Below are positions 44,271 through 54,505 of a stretch of 64,000 bases of DNA, piece by piece. The notes under the pieces were generated by a model. It had not been told where the DNA came from and did no database searches. It saw nothing but the letters and a program-made list of their open reading frames with translations. The DNA is from Rhizophagus clarus (lineage: Eukaryota; Glomeromycota; Glomeromycetes; Glomerales; Glomeraceae). The stretch lies in the NCBI GenBank assembly GCA_015698045.1, contig BLAL01000077.1, forward strand, positions 163,986-227,985, in the 5' to 3' direction. The translations under genes and the position numbers were made by a program. Position 1 is the stretch's first letter. Each line of letters begins with the position of its first letter.

Positions 44271-44873
44271 TCAACAGTGACGCAATTTACACACTTTTTT
44301 TTTTAAGTCATTCTCACTAGTCGGGTTAGAAAAATCGGTAGATACTTGGTCCTGATCTTCTTTTGGCAGATCCTTGACTACTGGAGCCTTGCTAAAGGTT
44401 GGGATAATATATGTCTTTCCATGTAACTTTATGCGGAACTGGTTTTTATTTGGCTCAAGAACACCTTGAACTTTTCGAATATTTGACATACCAAAAAATA
44501 GCATTGGTTCTGTTTCACCATTATCAATATGAACAAAATTTCCAATAACTGTAACTGTCTTATTTTCTTTATCCTTCAAGGTAACTGGTATGTCTGTATA
44601 CCATCCTAATGAATCGGTGATATGCTTAGAATTGCCCTTTATAGCAAAATTAGATGGTTTATCAGTCTTCCATTTAAGCGCCTTGATTGCAGGGTCATTT
44701 ATACCACTGAACTCACTGCCAGGATCTAAAAAAGATTCAGAAATAGTTAAGTCATTTATAATAGCATCCAGATATTGTAAAGATGACAACCACTCATTTG
44801 ATTCTTTCGATTCCTCCTCCTGAGCCTTTCGAGACAAGCACATTTTTCGTATTGGTGGTGAGAGCTTAGACAT
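44271..44873 (-). CDS. Retropepsin-like aspartic protease domain, altered active site
   Basis: 200 residues. After an N-terminal helix, ISESFLDPGSEFSGINDPAI stands where retropepsins have D-T/S-G. The rest follows the retropepsin pattern: KALKWKTDKPSNFAIKGNSK, LGWYTDIPVTLKDKENKTVT, GNFVHIDNGETEPMLFFGMS (the closing strand with G) and KNQFRIKLHGKTYIIPTF. The Thr/Ser-to-Pro change at the catalytic loop may lower or abolish activity. The coding may have begun upstream: a same-frame stretch (about 44960-44874) is cut off by an A9 run near 44955, one base short of being open. Confidence 0.6.
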   Translation of the reverse strand: MSKLSPPIRKMCLSRKAQEEESKESNEWLSSLQYLDAIINDLTISESFLDPGSEFSGINDPAIKALKWKTDKPSNFAIKGNSKHITDSLGWYTDIPVTLKDKENKTVTVIGNFVHIDNGETEPMLFFGMSNIRKVQGVLEPNKNQFRIKLHGKTYIIPTFSKAPVVKDLPKEDQDQVSTDFSNPTSENDLKKKVCKLRHC

Positions 44874-44990
44874 TAGCTGATCATACGTTTCAGGTTGGCT
44901 AGATTCTAGAGGCGTGATCGCATTAGTGTCCTCAGCTAACTTATCATCTACCTGTTTTTTTTTACTGATGGATCATACCCACTTTACAGA

Positions 44991-45440
44991 AACCTTGAAA
45001 ATATGAGTGATATTGAATTGATATAGGTACGATATAAATTTCATGTCATAATGATATCAATTTCTGTGATGATATTGTTATAATGTTGATTTGATATTGT
45101 TACTTCATTACCATAATTTATCGCAAAAATATCGTGACAATATCTATTCAAAAGAATATCAAATCGGCACAGCCTTGATATCATTACGATGTTGGTAATT
45201 TCAAAAAAAAAGGATGATATATTTGCGATATTGATTTGATATCGTCACTTCATCCCACAATTTATCGCTGAGATATCGTGACAACATTTATTTAAAAAAA
45301 TATCTGATCGGTATAGTCTTGATATCGTTACGATATTGGTAATTTCAGAGATAAAAAAAGATGTATTTACAATATTGATTTGATATCGTCACTTCATTGC
45401 CGCAACTCATTTGTGGTATCGCAACTCATCTGCAATACCG
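44991..45440. repeat. Tandem GATATCGT-type repeats, about 125-130 bp
   Basis: Three imperfect units with 'gatatcgtcacttcat', TTTATCGCTGAGATATCGTG and 'cttgatatcgttacgatattgg'. GATATC palindromes recur throughout. Similar motifs reappear at 62100-62200 and 63780-63960. Confidence 0.7.
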
Positions 45441-45572
45441 CAAATATTAAACTTTTTTTTTTTTACAACTTTTATATGTATAACGTGCTGCCATATTATT
45501 AAAATAAAATTCTGATATTTTTATACGATTAAGCAAGATTACATAAAAATATACTATGGACTTTGACTACTT

Positions 45573-45696
45573 CCATATATCACCGCCACAGAGGTTGTTG
45601 AGATTGCGGTTGCAAAGGCTTCCAAATTTTAATAAGAGAATTCTTTTTACGAATTTCTTGTTCTTGTATAGGTTTATTACGATATTGAGAAGACAT
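45573..45696 (-). CDS. Short Gln/Pro protein, paralog of the one at 48462-48698
   Basis: The frame from ATG 45696 reads MSSQYRNKPIQEQEIRKKNS, LIKIWKPLQPQSQQPLWR and stops. Start, order and the RKK-S-LIK-W-P-PQ core match MSSQDLDKEQGIRKKGSLIK at 48698. The upstream sequences also match, so the two lie in a duplicated segment. It is cut short relative to the paralog. No known domain. Confidence 0.45.
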
Positions 45697-45740
45697 TTTT
45701 AAAACTTGTTTGATGATGATTCTACAGGTTAAAATGTGAG

Positions 45741-46869
45741 TCAAAATTTTTTTTTTCTTCTCATTTTTTTTTATTATTATAAATCAATTCTTTCATTCCT
45801 TATTTTTGCATTGATCTTACCATATCATGATTGAGTATGATTAATATGGTGGTCAATTTCGAAAGAAAAAATATATTTTTTTTGATATACTTTGATGTAT
45901 TTTCCATATAATTTTAGATATTGAGAATTTGGTAAGAGAAGAGTTTTTTTAATTACTACTTTAACGAAATGTACTAACACTTGTTCTTTTTTTTAGACAG
46001 GTTCAAAGCATGGGATTTCAACTGGAGTTCAGGGGTGTAGATTTCAGTGGGTATTTTATAACATTTTTTTTTTTAAATCTTTTTTTTTTAATGTACTATT
46101 ACTAACAGTTCGTTTCTTTGGAATTTTTCTATTTTGTAAATTATACTAGTAGTTTATGTATTATTATTTAGCCGTATAATAAAATAATTTATTGGCATTT
46201 TAAAATATATTAATCATGTTCTGTCAATCTTTACAAAATTGTGAAAATTATCATAAAATGGTTTTAAATACATTGTCAGGATGACATATTTTATGATGTT
46301 CTGGTAAGCATCGGAAATGGATTCTAATGTGGTTTTCAAAATGATTTTTTATTATGTAAAATGTCTTTACAACCATATTAAAATTCGAATTTTAAGTACA
46401 TTTATGATATCATAAAAGTATCATACGATATCTTGAAAAAATTGCCTTGTCCAGTAAAAGTAGTCTCATTTTATTTACGAATGTATATTTTAATATACAG
46501 TATTTGAAATGTATTAGAGACATTATTCTATTCAATACATTTACTAAATTTTATCAACATGGTTAATAAATTTTTAAAATCGGAACGACTTTAATAATAA
46601 TTCGTGACAATTTATCAGTAAATTGATCCACGATCGGTAGACGATTATTTGCATAATATGTTTACTATTCGGACACAATTCAATACATTTCAGCAAAGAA
46701 TAAATTATATATATATTAAGCAAAATTATTGATATGAACTTTATTTATGATTAAAAGTGTTAATAATAAAAGTATTAATAATGTAAATGTTAAGTATAAT
46801 TACTAAATTATAGCTCTTCTATGCTAAATATTTACTATAAACTATTGATCGAATAAAAAAATCAAAGCG
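45741..46869. other. AT-rich spacer
   Basis: Begins with the duplicated upstream region of the Gln/Pro gene (about 45741-45860). A piece at 45996-46055 (TTTAGACAGGTTCAAAGCAT, then 'gatttcagtggg') resembles one unit of the splice-like array at 15.0-15.8 kb. Nothing else recognised. Confidence 0.45.
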
Positions 46870-47037
46870 CTATAACATTATAAGACCATCAAGTTTCCAC
46901 GAATATTTATTTTCTATCCCTTTTGTTCTTAGAGTATTAAAAATCTTCCAGAACCTTAAAGTATTATCGTCACCACCAGCTCCAGCTACAATGTCCTCTC
47001 CATTTGGAGAAATATAAAAATAAAGGACGTGATAAAA
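46870..47037 (-). pseudogene. CDC20/Fizzy-type WD40 C-terminal fragment
   Basis: The minus strand reads VLYFYISPNGEDIVAGAGGD, then DNTLRFWKIFNTL and ends shortly after at 46870. It matches the last WD repeat of Cdc20/Cdh1 activators of the anaphase-promoting complex (S-P-D-G-x-T-I-V-T-G-A-G-D-E-T-L-R-F-W). Nothing upstream continues the propeller, so it is an orphan exon or captured fragment. Confidence 0.65.
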
Positions 47038-47103
47038 ATGTAAAATGATACATAATAAAAATATATTATATAAAATTTATAATAACGCTTCTCACTAGCC
47101 TCC

Positions 47104-48238
47104 TTAATTTGCAATCTTCTTAGTTACTTTTTTTTTATGCTTTCTTTGCTCTCTTTCATCATTATCATTCTTTTCGTCATCATCTTCGGGAAATGACCTT
47201 GCAGCACTTATGTAATAATGAGACAGCTCCATTGATCTTGTAACATCTATTTTATCAGTACAAGCAAAGTCCAAATTTATTGTGTATAAATCTGTATTTG
47301 CCATAAAAAAGTTGCGACGAGCTGTCCACCTCCTCACTTAAACATCTAATTCCGTAAATAATAACATTTTGGAGCGCTTTTTCCATTTCTTCTGATAGTT
47401 CATTTGAAACACATGTCAACCACTGACGAAATATAGTTGAAACTGAAACTTTAGATTTTAACTGGGAAATATTATCATTAGTGCAACTATTCTGATATGC
47501 GAAACCTATATTCGACCATAATTCGCTCCTCCATCCATCAAAAACTTTTCGAAAACGTTTGCCCATAAAACTAATTTTTTGTTTGTTTTCTTTCTTCTTA
47601 GAAAAATGCGGAAATAATTTACTAATTATATCTTCTATCATTAAATTTCTAGAAGAATGATCAAGGTGTCAAGTACGAAGGAATAGTACTCTTAATTCAA
47701 CGTAAATGATATCTAAGATCCATTTTGGGAGAGAACTATAATTATTTTCTAATATTTCACTCATCTGTTTTTGACTATATTCGCGACTGGTTTTAGGTTC
47801 CATATATTTATCTGGAACATTCGCGTTGGGTCTTGGGAAAGGACTTCTGGGATAGTGATGTTCTTTAGTAAAATATTGAGACGGCAACTCCAAATTGTTA
47901 TTTATGAGTTGTCGTTCAAAATTATCCCTATAATAAAAATAAATGGGCTCAGAACATATGAATTATAAATATTATAGATTTACTATATATATTTACATTG
48001 GAGTGCGGCTCTTCAAAGGCGGAGAACGTAGCGGGGAATGTGGTGATGTCATCGGAGAGGATTTCAGTGATGTTATTGTTGATATGGAACATTGACTTTT
48101 CCTGTATTTCTCGGTCATAAAATTGATATAATCGGGTAAAATTAGGCCGAATTCATCTGCTATTTTCTTCTTAGTTTTATAGGGATCTGGAGATATATTT
48201 ATTATTTCCTCAATTCTCAAGAACTCCTCTTTTAGCAT
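47104..48238 (-). pseudogene. Unknown two-exon gene with one stop and one frameshift
   Basis: Exon 1 (48238-47997) starts MLKEEFLRIEEIINISPDPY and ends in a Ser/Pro-rich stretch before GTAAAT. After an AG at 47928, exon 2 continues DNFERQLINNNLELPSQYFT. A TGA at 47671-47669 interrupts the frame, which goes on as HLDHSSRNLMIEDIISKLFP to SEEVDSSSQLF, where a T6 run shifts it to MANTDLYTINLDFACTDKID and a basic C-terminus (KHKKKVTKKIAN, 47104). I recognise no domain; the style resembles the large families of unknown proteins in this type of genome. Confidence 0.5.
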
Positions 48239-48461
48239 TTTGTCTACAATTATTAAATATCAAGGTAAGTGAACTATTCATATCACAAAAAGAAAGAATA
48301 ATAAATTTCAATTATAGGTCACCTATTTTTTCTTCATTATCAATTTGTTGAGAAGGTTGAGGTGGTAATTGAGGTAAGTATTGTTGAGGTTATTGAGAAG
48401 GTGATTGCGACCATTGGCATTCATGATGTGGCCATTGACGTTGCTGATTTTGTTGAGGTTG

Positions 48462-48698
48462 TTAAGGTTGTTGAGGCCATTGAGATAGAGGTGATTGTGG
48501 CCATTGAGGTTGAGATTGTTGCGGTTGTTGAAATTGAGGTTGTTGCGGTTGTTGAGATTGGGGTTGTTGCAGCTGTTGAGGTTGTTGCGGCCATTGAGAC
48601 TGAGGTTGTTGATATTGCGGTTGCGATGGCTGCCAATGTTTAATAAGAGAACCTTTTTTACGAATTCCTTGTTCTTTATCAAGATCTTGAGAAGACAT
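48462..48698 (-). CDS. Gln/Pro-rich repeat protein
   Basis: 78 residues from ATG 48698: MSSQDLDKEQGIRKKGSLIK, then about 50 residues of degenerate QPQQPQ/QSQWPQQ repeats. The DNA repeat (TTGTTGAGGTTGTTGCGGTT in plus sense) runs on to about 48340, so the reading frame may once have been longer. No domain known. Segment duplicated from or to 45573-45696. Confidence 0.45.
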   Translation of the reverse strand: MSSQDLDKEQGIRKKGSLIKHWQPSQPQYQQPQSQWPQQPQQLQQPQSQQPQQPQFQQPQQSQPQWPQSPLSQWPQQP

Positions 48699-48719
48699 TT
48701 TAATGATATCTCAATATAA

Positions 48720-49240
48720 AAAAAAAAGAAATAATTGAATAAAAAAAAAAAAAAATTTTTTTTATCCCCTTTTTTTTGTGTTGATCTTACCACATCATGA
48801 TCGAAAAAAATTAATCTTTTTCTTGCATCGTAATTATATCTATGATTAATATGGTTAATTACAAAAAGAAAAAAAATTCTTTTTGCCATTGATCTTATTA
48901 CATCATATGATACAGATTTTTTTAAGGAAAAAAAATATGATTAATATAATGATGGATATTGTGATTAAATCATGGCCAAGTAAAATTAATATTTTTCTCA
49001 CATTGTTATGATTAATTTCGAAAATAAGTTTCTTTTTTACCATTGATCTCAATAGATTTTCTAAGGAAAAAAATTTGATTAATATAATAACAGACATTGT
49101 GATTATCGAGTAAAAATTAATCTTTTTTTCAATTTTTTTCTTTTTTTTAAAAATTCTATATCGTGGTTATACCTATTACCAAAAAAAACTTTTTCTGCAA
49201 AAAAAGTTGTTTGCATTGATATCATAACACTACGAGTTAT
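48720..49240. repeat. Tandem repeats upstream of the Gln/Pro gene
   Basis: Three to four imperfect units of about 100-130 bases with TTGATCTTACCACATCATGA, 'gattaatatggttaat' and A/T runs (near 48783, 48893, 49043). One unit also stands upstream of the paralog at 45812. Confidence 0.65.
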
Positions 49241-50819
49241 CTTTTCCTTGAACCTTCTCAAACATCTTAAGTCGTATAATTAATAATTAACCTCTCCTAT
49301 AAACAGAGAGCAACTTACTTTAATATAAACACAAATACAAAATACGTTAGTAATGAGAACAAAAAATAAATTCTTTGGGAAAAAGAGATTATTTAAAGCA
49401 CTGAACTGAAAGGAATGATTCCTAGGATAGCGAGTGATTTGAACTAAGCCAAAGTTAGAAACAAGATAGTTTCGGTATCTTCAGGCGGTATGGATGAAAA
49501 CAATTCACGTATTAGCCCTTGTTCTACAATTGATTTTTATCAAACTCGCTCTACATTGATTATTTCAGTTCTGTCTCAACCGATCTCCGGGGAAGAAGCA
49601 AAGTAGAAATCAAAGAATGGGAATCATGTATGGAAAAGGAACATCTTAAAAAGAAAGAGGCAACGGTTCTGCAAGTTAGAAATATCTGAGTAGATGATTC
49701 ATGCTGAAGCTTCTCTTCTCTCATTTCATCACTGATGCTTTTTCTTATGCGCCTTATCCAAGAAAGCATCTATTTTCCTTTCTTTTGATGACTTGGTATT
49801 CTTGAACTGGTCTTATGCGCATATACTGTATAAAACTTCTGGTCAAATGATCGTAGCATTACTTTAAATTCCTAATTAGCTAATTACACATGTGCATATT
49901 GCATATTTTACCAAATTCTGTAAACCAATAAAAATCACAGTTTTGCACTGAGATTATCATTTAATCTCATTTGGATAAATTGTTTGTACTTGGCGTGAAG
50001 AACAGGTTATACTGTACTAATTAAACTGGCTGGTACTTACAAAAAAGAGATCTTTTTTTCTGTTTTTTTTCTAATTATTATGCTTTTTTATTTCTATCTA
50101 AGGCTGTGTTTTATTGTGCCATTGATTTACTTATTATATGGCTATATTTATTTCACCATCAATCATCGCTTTGTGTAAAGCTATAGTTTGTGGTTGTGCA
50201 AATTTCCCACTGGCGCTTTTCTGGGTGTTTAATAGAATAATTGGTCGGCAAGTCATGTATAATGTATATTGATATAAAAGAATTTATTTTTTAGTTGTCT
50301 TTCTGGCGCAGATTACTAATGTATATTAATTTAATTGATGGTGTGTGACTAAACAAATATTGACGACAACTTTTCAAATAAAAAGGTATCCGTAATTAGA
50401 CAACTAAACAGGAACATCTCAGTGCTAGGATAAGCTTTGTTTAGAATAAGCCCAGCAATTCCGTACTGAGATTTTCGAATGATGTTTCCCATTTAGGATA
50501 GGCCCAACACTTCGCTAGTTGTATATAAATACCCCTAATTTTTCAAGAAAAATAAAGTTTTATAACGATTTCCCTTAATAACTTATTTTCACGTTCCTAT
50601 TTTTTTTTTAAAAAAAAAGAAATAAAAATTTTAGAAAAAATCTTATTCCCACGTCCTTTTTTTTTAAATAAATATGATTAAAAAAAAAAAATTTTCTCCT
50701 CCTACCCGAAAGAACTTCGTTTTATCAAAAAAAAAAGAATTTTCTCCTCCTACCTTTAAGTTTTATCAAAAAAAAAGTTCATACTCTTCCTTTTTAAAAT
50801 AACGTGTCTTAATTTTAAT
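49241..50819. other. Intergenic, no gene recognised
   Basis: Mixed AT-rich sequence. A motif 'aattttctcctcctacc' with a flanking A-run is repeated near 50688-50760. No coding region that I can support. Confidence 0.45.
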
Positions 50820-51059
50820 ATGCCCAATAACATTGATAACACTACGATTATCGACAATAATAATGAAGTTAGCGATGATTTTTATATAATTGATAACCTG
50901 AACGCGATTAAAGATATATTAAGTATATCTGTTAATCATTCTATAACAATAAAGAATAATTCTAGTACAATTCAAATGTTAATTACAATACTCCAAGGTA
51001 AGTTAACACTATGTTTTTTGGGTGCATTGATGCTGTATATGGCTCTATCAGGTTACTGA
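50820..51059 (+). CDS. Hypothetical small protein, possible first exon
   Basis: Starts MPNNIDNTTIIDNNNEVSDD, polar and Asn/Asp/Ile-rich, no domain. A consensus donor CAAG|GTAAGT lies at 50995-51002, so the true product may splice away the hydrophobic end and join an exon further right, such as the zinc-knuckle frame; no in-frame acceptor could be confirmed. Confidence 0.35.
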   Translation: MPNNIDNTTIIDNNNEVSDDFYIIDNLNAIKDILSISVNHSITIKNNSSTIQMLITILQGKLTLCFLGALMLYMALSGY

Positions 51060-51096
51060 TACTGTATGTTTTGATACTGACTAACAATATAAGAAT

Positions 51097-51611
51097 GACT
51101 TACCGCTGTTTCATCTACTATCTCTCCTCCTATTGTCTCTACTTCTCCTCTTAATGTCTCTGCTATTGCCTCTCCTTCTCCTCCAGTCTCAACATATGGA
51201 TCTTTATCAGATTCAATTTCATCTTTAAGCTCTTCGCTACCCTTAGACTCTTCAGTAACTTCATCATCAATAACTCCCTTAACGACTTTAATTTCATTGA
51301 TCTCACCAATTTCCTCGATCTTCCCAATTTCCTCAAACCCGCCAATTTCTTCGAACCCAGCTCCCGGTTCAAATTTAAATTTTATATGCACATCGGAGAG
51401 GGTCGCTTTATCTAGCAGGACAAATTGGATTGCGCCTATCGGCTCATATAAAGATCTGTATTACTTATGTGAATATTACGGGCATGGTTTTAATACCTGC
51501 CCGAATATTCAGCAAAATTACCGTGGAAGATGCTGCAGGTGTTGGGTCAGTCCGCATGAGTCAAAAGATTGCCATTTACAAAGAGGTGAAAAGGTACCTA
51601 TGTCCATTTAA
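51097..51611 (+). pseudogene. Gag-like zinc-knuckle fragment
   Basis: The open plus-strand frame begins without ATG in a Ser/Pro/Ile-rich linker (SPPIVSTSPLNVSAIASPSP). It continues through SSRTNWIAPIGSYKDLYYLC to a Cys/His region: YYLCEYYGHGFNTCPN, then RGRCCRCWVSPHESKDCHLQ. This gives C-x5-G-H/G-x3-C and C-x2-C-x4-H-x4-C, like two retrotransposon zinc knuckles, the first one imperfect. Ends at 51611. Probably a remnant of a gag or ORF1 protein. Confidence 0.45.
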
Positions 51612-51679
51612 AAAGAATTTTTTAAAGCCGGCCAATTTAATCAAATTTTTTGGAAGAATTGAGGAATAGGTTTTTTTTT

Positions 51680-51850
51680 TAATTCATTTCTGGTCGCCTT
51701 GATGGCGAATTTTTTATTCTATGTAGTTTGTTTGGTCCGCCTGGTGGCAGGTTTTTTTCCTGGTTCGTCTGGTGACGAGTTTTTTTTCTGGTTCGCCTTG
51801 TAGCGTAAAGGTTTCTGGTTCGCCTGGTGGCGTGTTCTTTTTTTGTTTTG
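51680..51850. repeat. Short hairpin-forming tandem repeat
   Basis: Five units of about 30-40 bp: TGGTTCGCCTGGTGGCGAG and variants followed by a T-run. CGCC-TGGT-GGCG can form a small stem-loop before each T-run, in the manner of the larger minisatellite at 12.6 kb. Confidence 0.75.
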
Positions 51851-52169
51851 ATATTTTTTTATAATAATAATAAATAATAATGCATTTTATCAATCACACT
51901 GGCACTAAATAAAATTTATTAAGACATTTTTTGAATATTATCTTGAATGCCAAATTGATATGATGATAATGTTAAATTCATATTGCAGAAAATATAAAAA
52001 AAAATTGTTCAATATGGAAGTCAGTAATTTGATGGCTGTTTAAAAATCTAAGGTTTCTGTTAAGATTGTTTATTTCTTTACTATAAAAATGCTGATCAAT
52101 AACTTTTAGTTCAGTAAAATTATTAATTTGTATAATAAATTCCTTTTATTCAGCAATAAATTTTGAAGT
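51851..52169. other. AT-rich spacer
   Basis: Nothing recognised. Confidence 0.4.
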
Positions 52170-52526
52170 TCAAATAATTTTGACATTTAATTTTAATTTA
52201 TAAATATCCAGATGTTCAAAGCACGCTTTAGCAAAATTTTTGCCAATTGTTATACAACTGAAATTTAATGCGTCTACTGGATTTTCTACAGATTCTACCC
52301 AATCACGATGTTGTTGTAAAAAATTTTTAATATAAAAAAATGCTTGCTCGATCTGTAAGCAATAAATTTTTAAATAATGGAAGATTAAATTCTTACGGGA
52401 TTATAATTGGGAGAATAAGATGGCAAAAACTCAAGTCGTATTCCTTTCTCCTCACAAATATTCTGCAAACGCTGACTTTTATGTATAGATACATTATCTA
52501 AGATTAAAACGCTATACTAGTTATTT
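52170..52526 (-). pseudogene. Tc1/mariner DDE_3 transposase C-terminus with intron
   Basis: Minus strand: SVLILDNVSIHKSQRLQNIC then EKGIRLEFLPSYSPNYNP, the second catalytic Asp with its N-x2-I-H and the L-P-x-Y-S-P-x-x-N-P-I-E motif of IS630/Tc1/mariner enzymes. N-P is followed by a GTAAGA donor (about 52401), an intron of about 45-50 bases, and ACAG, then IEQAFFYIKNFLQQHRDWVE. The catalytic Glu is thus spliced on. An AG precedes the first segment (about 52521), but no further upstream exon is found; truncated. Confidence 0.75.
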
Positions 52527-52789
52527 AACTAAATAAAATATTAAATAAAAATATTTATTATAGTCTATGTAGTTTTATATTTCGCTTCGAAAAATGGTAA
52601 ACAAGTTGGGAAGAAAAAGTGATGGTTAACGCGGCACAATAAAAATCAATAAAATCTATGTACAATGCGAAATCAGGTCACATGAATTATTAGCAGAGTG
52701 GTGGCGCTATGATATATTGTAATCTTTATTATCATAAAAGAATAAAAAACATATCAATGTTATCACGGTCTTTTATGTGATATGTACTG

Positions 52790-54347
52790 TATTTATGAAA
52801 AAAAATGGAGTTTTAAAGAGCTAGCAATGTTTCTTCCGCTACGGGAAGGAATTTCTAGATCTTCTGTAATAACATCTAACTCCTTAACCTTTTCTTTGGT
52901 ATTTGCGCTTTCAGTTTCAACCCAGACTATTTTGAAGCATTTTCTGGAGAATTCTATTAATTTATCTAGTGAAGTTTCTGATAATTTTGTAAAATCGATG
53001 GCTGAAACGTATCAGCTTAAAATTCTCTTTAAAACCACCTCACGTGATATAAAATTGTTTACTTCCTCATCGGTAGGATCTGAACTTTCCGTATATCCAC
53101 TTTAATAGAAAAAAATTTAAATCATTAAATCATTGTAATAAAACAACAACATAACGATATGAACGTAATGATCACCTTTCTACAATTTGTCGAAATTCTT
53201 TTACTAATGTTGAAAGTACATTTTTCAATTGATATCGATAGTCGGAAAATGATTTATGATATCGTTCGTTAATTGACTTCGCCACGCTTTGATAAGCATC
53301 ATGCCCAAAAATTTTTTGTGTTATTTTATCAAACGCATGATCGGGCGGATTTCTAGTTCGCAAAAAAAGGCATTTCATTTCTTCGTCAATAAGACGATAA
53401 TTATCCTAAACAGTAATAATATCAATAATACATAATACATCAGTAATTCTGTGTAATAACGATTGTTCTTAATTAGTAAGAATGTAACAACCAAAATAAG
53501 AAATGGATTTTACGTTGTCAGATGGTGACGAAATCGAGGTGGTTAGTGGCAAATTTGTTGATGGCTGCTTCGTCAAGGCATCAAGCATTTTGTTTGCCAG
53601 ATGTAGTACACTTGGATGTAAGACCAACTAATTGCAAATTTGCAATTGATTGGTCATTGCGCCAAATTAAACCGGAATTTCTTCTTCACTTTCTAGAAGT
53701 AATATTAAATGAGAATAAAATTATATTCATTAATTATGTTCAGATTTTATGTTTTTACCGCTTTCATCATTTTCATTTTCTTCTTGTTCTTTATCTTTCT
53801 CTCTATTATCCCTCTCTCTTCTCTCTTTCTCTCTTCTCTCTTTCTTTCTTCTTTCTTTCTCTCTTCTCTCTTTATCTCTTCTCTCCATCTCTTTCTTCTC
53901 ATTTTCTCTTCTTTCTTTTTCAATATTTCTTTCTTCTTGCTCTGGAAGCATATCTTTATTATAACGAAGTAAATTTAGTTTTAAATAAATTTGCAGAAAT
54001 ATCATTTCAATTGAATAATAAAACAATTATTATAACGTATTTGCCCAAAATAATTCTTTCAATATCATCATCTTGTCTATTATTACCTTCTCCAATATCT
54101 ACATCTTGTCCATGTAAATTATCTTGTTCATGTTCACTTCCTTCCTCTCTCCTTTTATCTCTTTCCTTATTATAATCACGTGAAGAGTTGGCAACATATG
54201 TACGAATAGTTTTTGTAGTCTTTGCAGCTTTTGTTGCCTTGTCTTTTAGGTATCATTATAATAGTATTAGGCGCAATTACTATATAAATTTTAAATCAAA
54301 AATATAATATTATTACCTTTTTCTGTTACTTCTCTGCGTTTAGTCAT
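52790..54347 (-). pseudogene. Possible multi-exon gene with charged helix, uncertain
   Basis: A minus-strand model: MTKRREVTEK at 54347 before GTAATA; then about 54240-54050 (DKATKAAKTTKTIRTYVANS and an acidic/polar stretch). Next 53945-53730 MLPEQEERNIEKERRENEKK with a run of ERR-KERREKERRE repeats (single-alpha-helix type). Then DALTKQPSTNLPLTTSISSP (about 53580), KCLFLRTRNPPDHAFDKITQ (53378-53172), and after another gap TDEEVNNFISREVVLKRILS with a stop, FSRKCFKIVWVETE (53100-52900). I know no family. The plus strand across the same DNA is hydrophobic and less likely. Exon joins are not proven. Confidence 0.35.
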
Positions 54348-54505
54348 GATAAACAAACAAGATGGTACTTATCGGTATTGTGCTAGTAGCAACGTAAAGA
54401 AATAGGTGATTTGTTACGTAAAGAAATAGGTGATTCCTGATGAAACGAATACAGCATCATCTTTATTTATTTATAGAGATTTCTCCTAATATTAAGAAAA
54501 AATTA

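Larger units (their letters stand above)
32139..44990 (-). mobile_element. Relic of a Polinton/Maverick-like element (with later insertions)
   Basis: Grouped on the minus strand: retropepsin-like protein (44873-44271), coiled-coil protein (43264 to 35134, split), one-span membrane protein (35107-34907), packaging-type ATPase (34923-34054) and integrase (34038-32139, split); on the plus strand an HTH-like protein (43598-44149). A retrovirus-type integrase next to an A32/FtsK-type ATPase is the hallmark pair of Polintons. I did not find protein-primed DNA polymerase, adenovirus-like protease or capsid genes, nor terminal inverted repeats, so borders are guesses and the element is incomplete or a different, related type. 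Removing the two insertions leaves about 4.9 kb. Confidence 0.5.

Noticed and set aside
48362-48719. Plus-strand Val/Ile/Glu-rich and Leu/Arg-rich frames
   Set aside because: Complement of the Gln/Pro repeat gene; composition is explained by the repeat.
51053-51391. Minus-strand acidic frame of 112 codons
   Set aside because: Antisense to the Ser/Pro-rich linker that leads into the zinc-knuckle motif; the plus strand has the recognisable domain.
53522-54175. Plus-strand frame of 217 codons
   Set aside because: Most of it is a Phe/Leu/Ser string produced by the complement of a charged GAR/AAG repeat; the minus-strand reading has better composition and splice signals.
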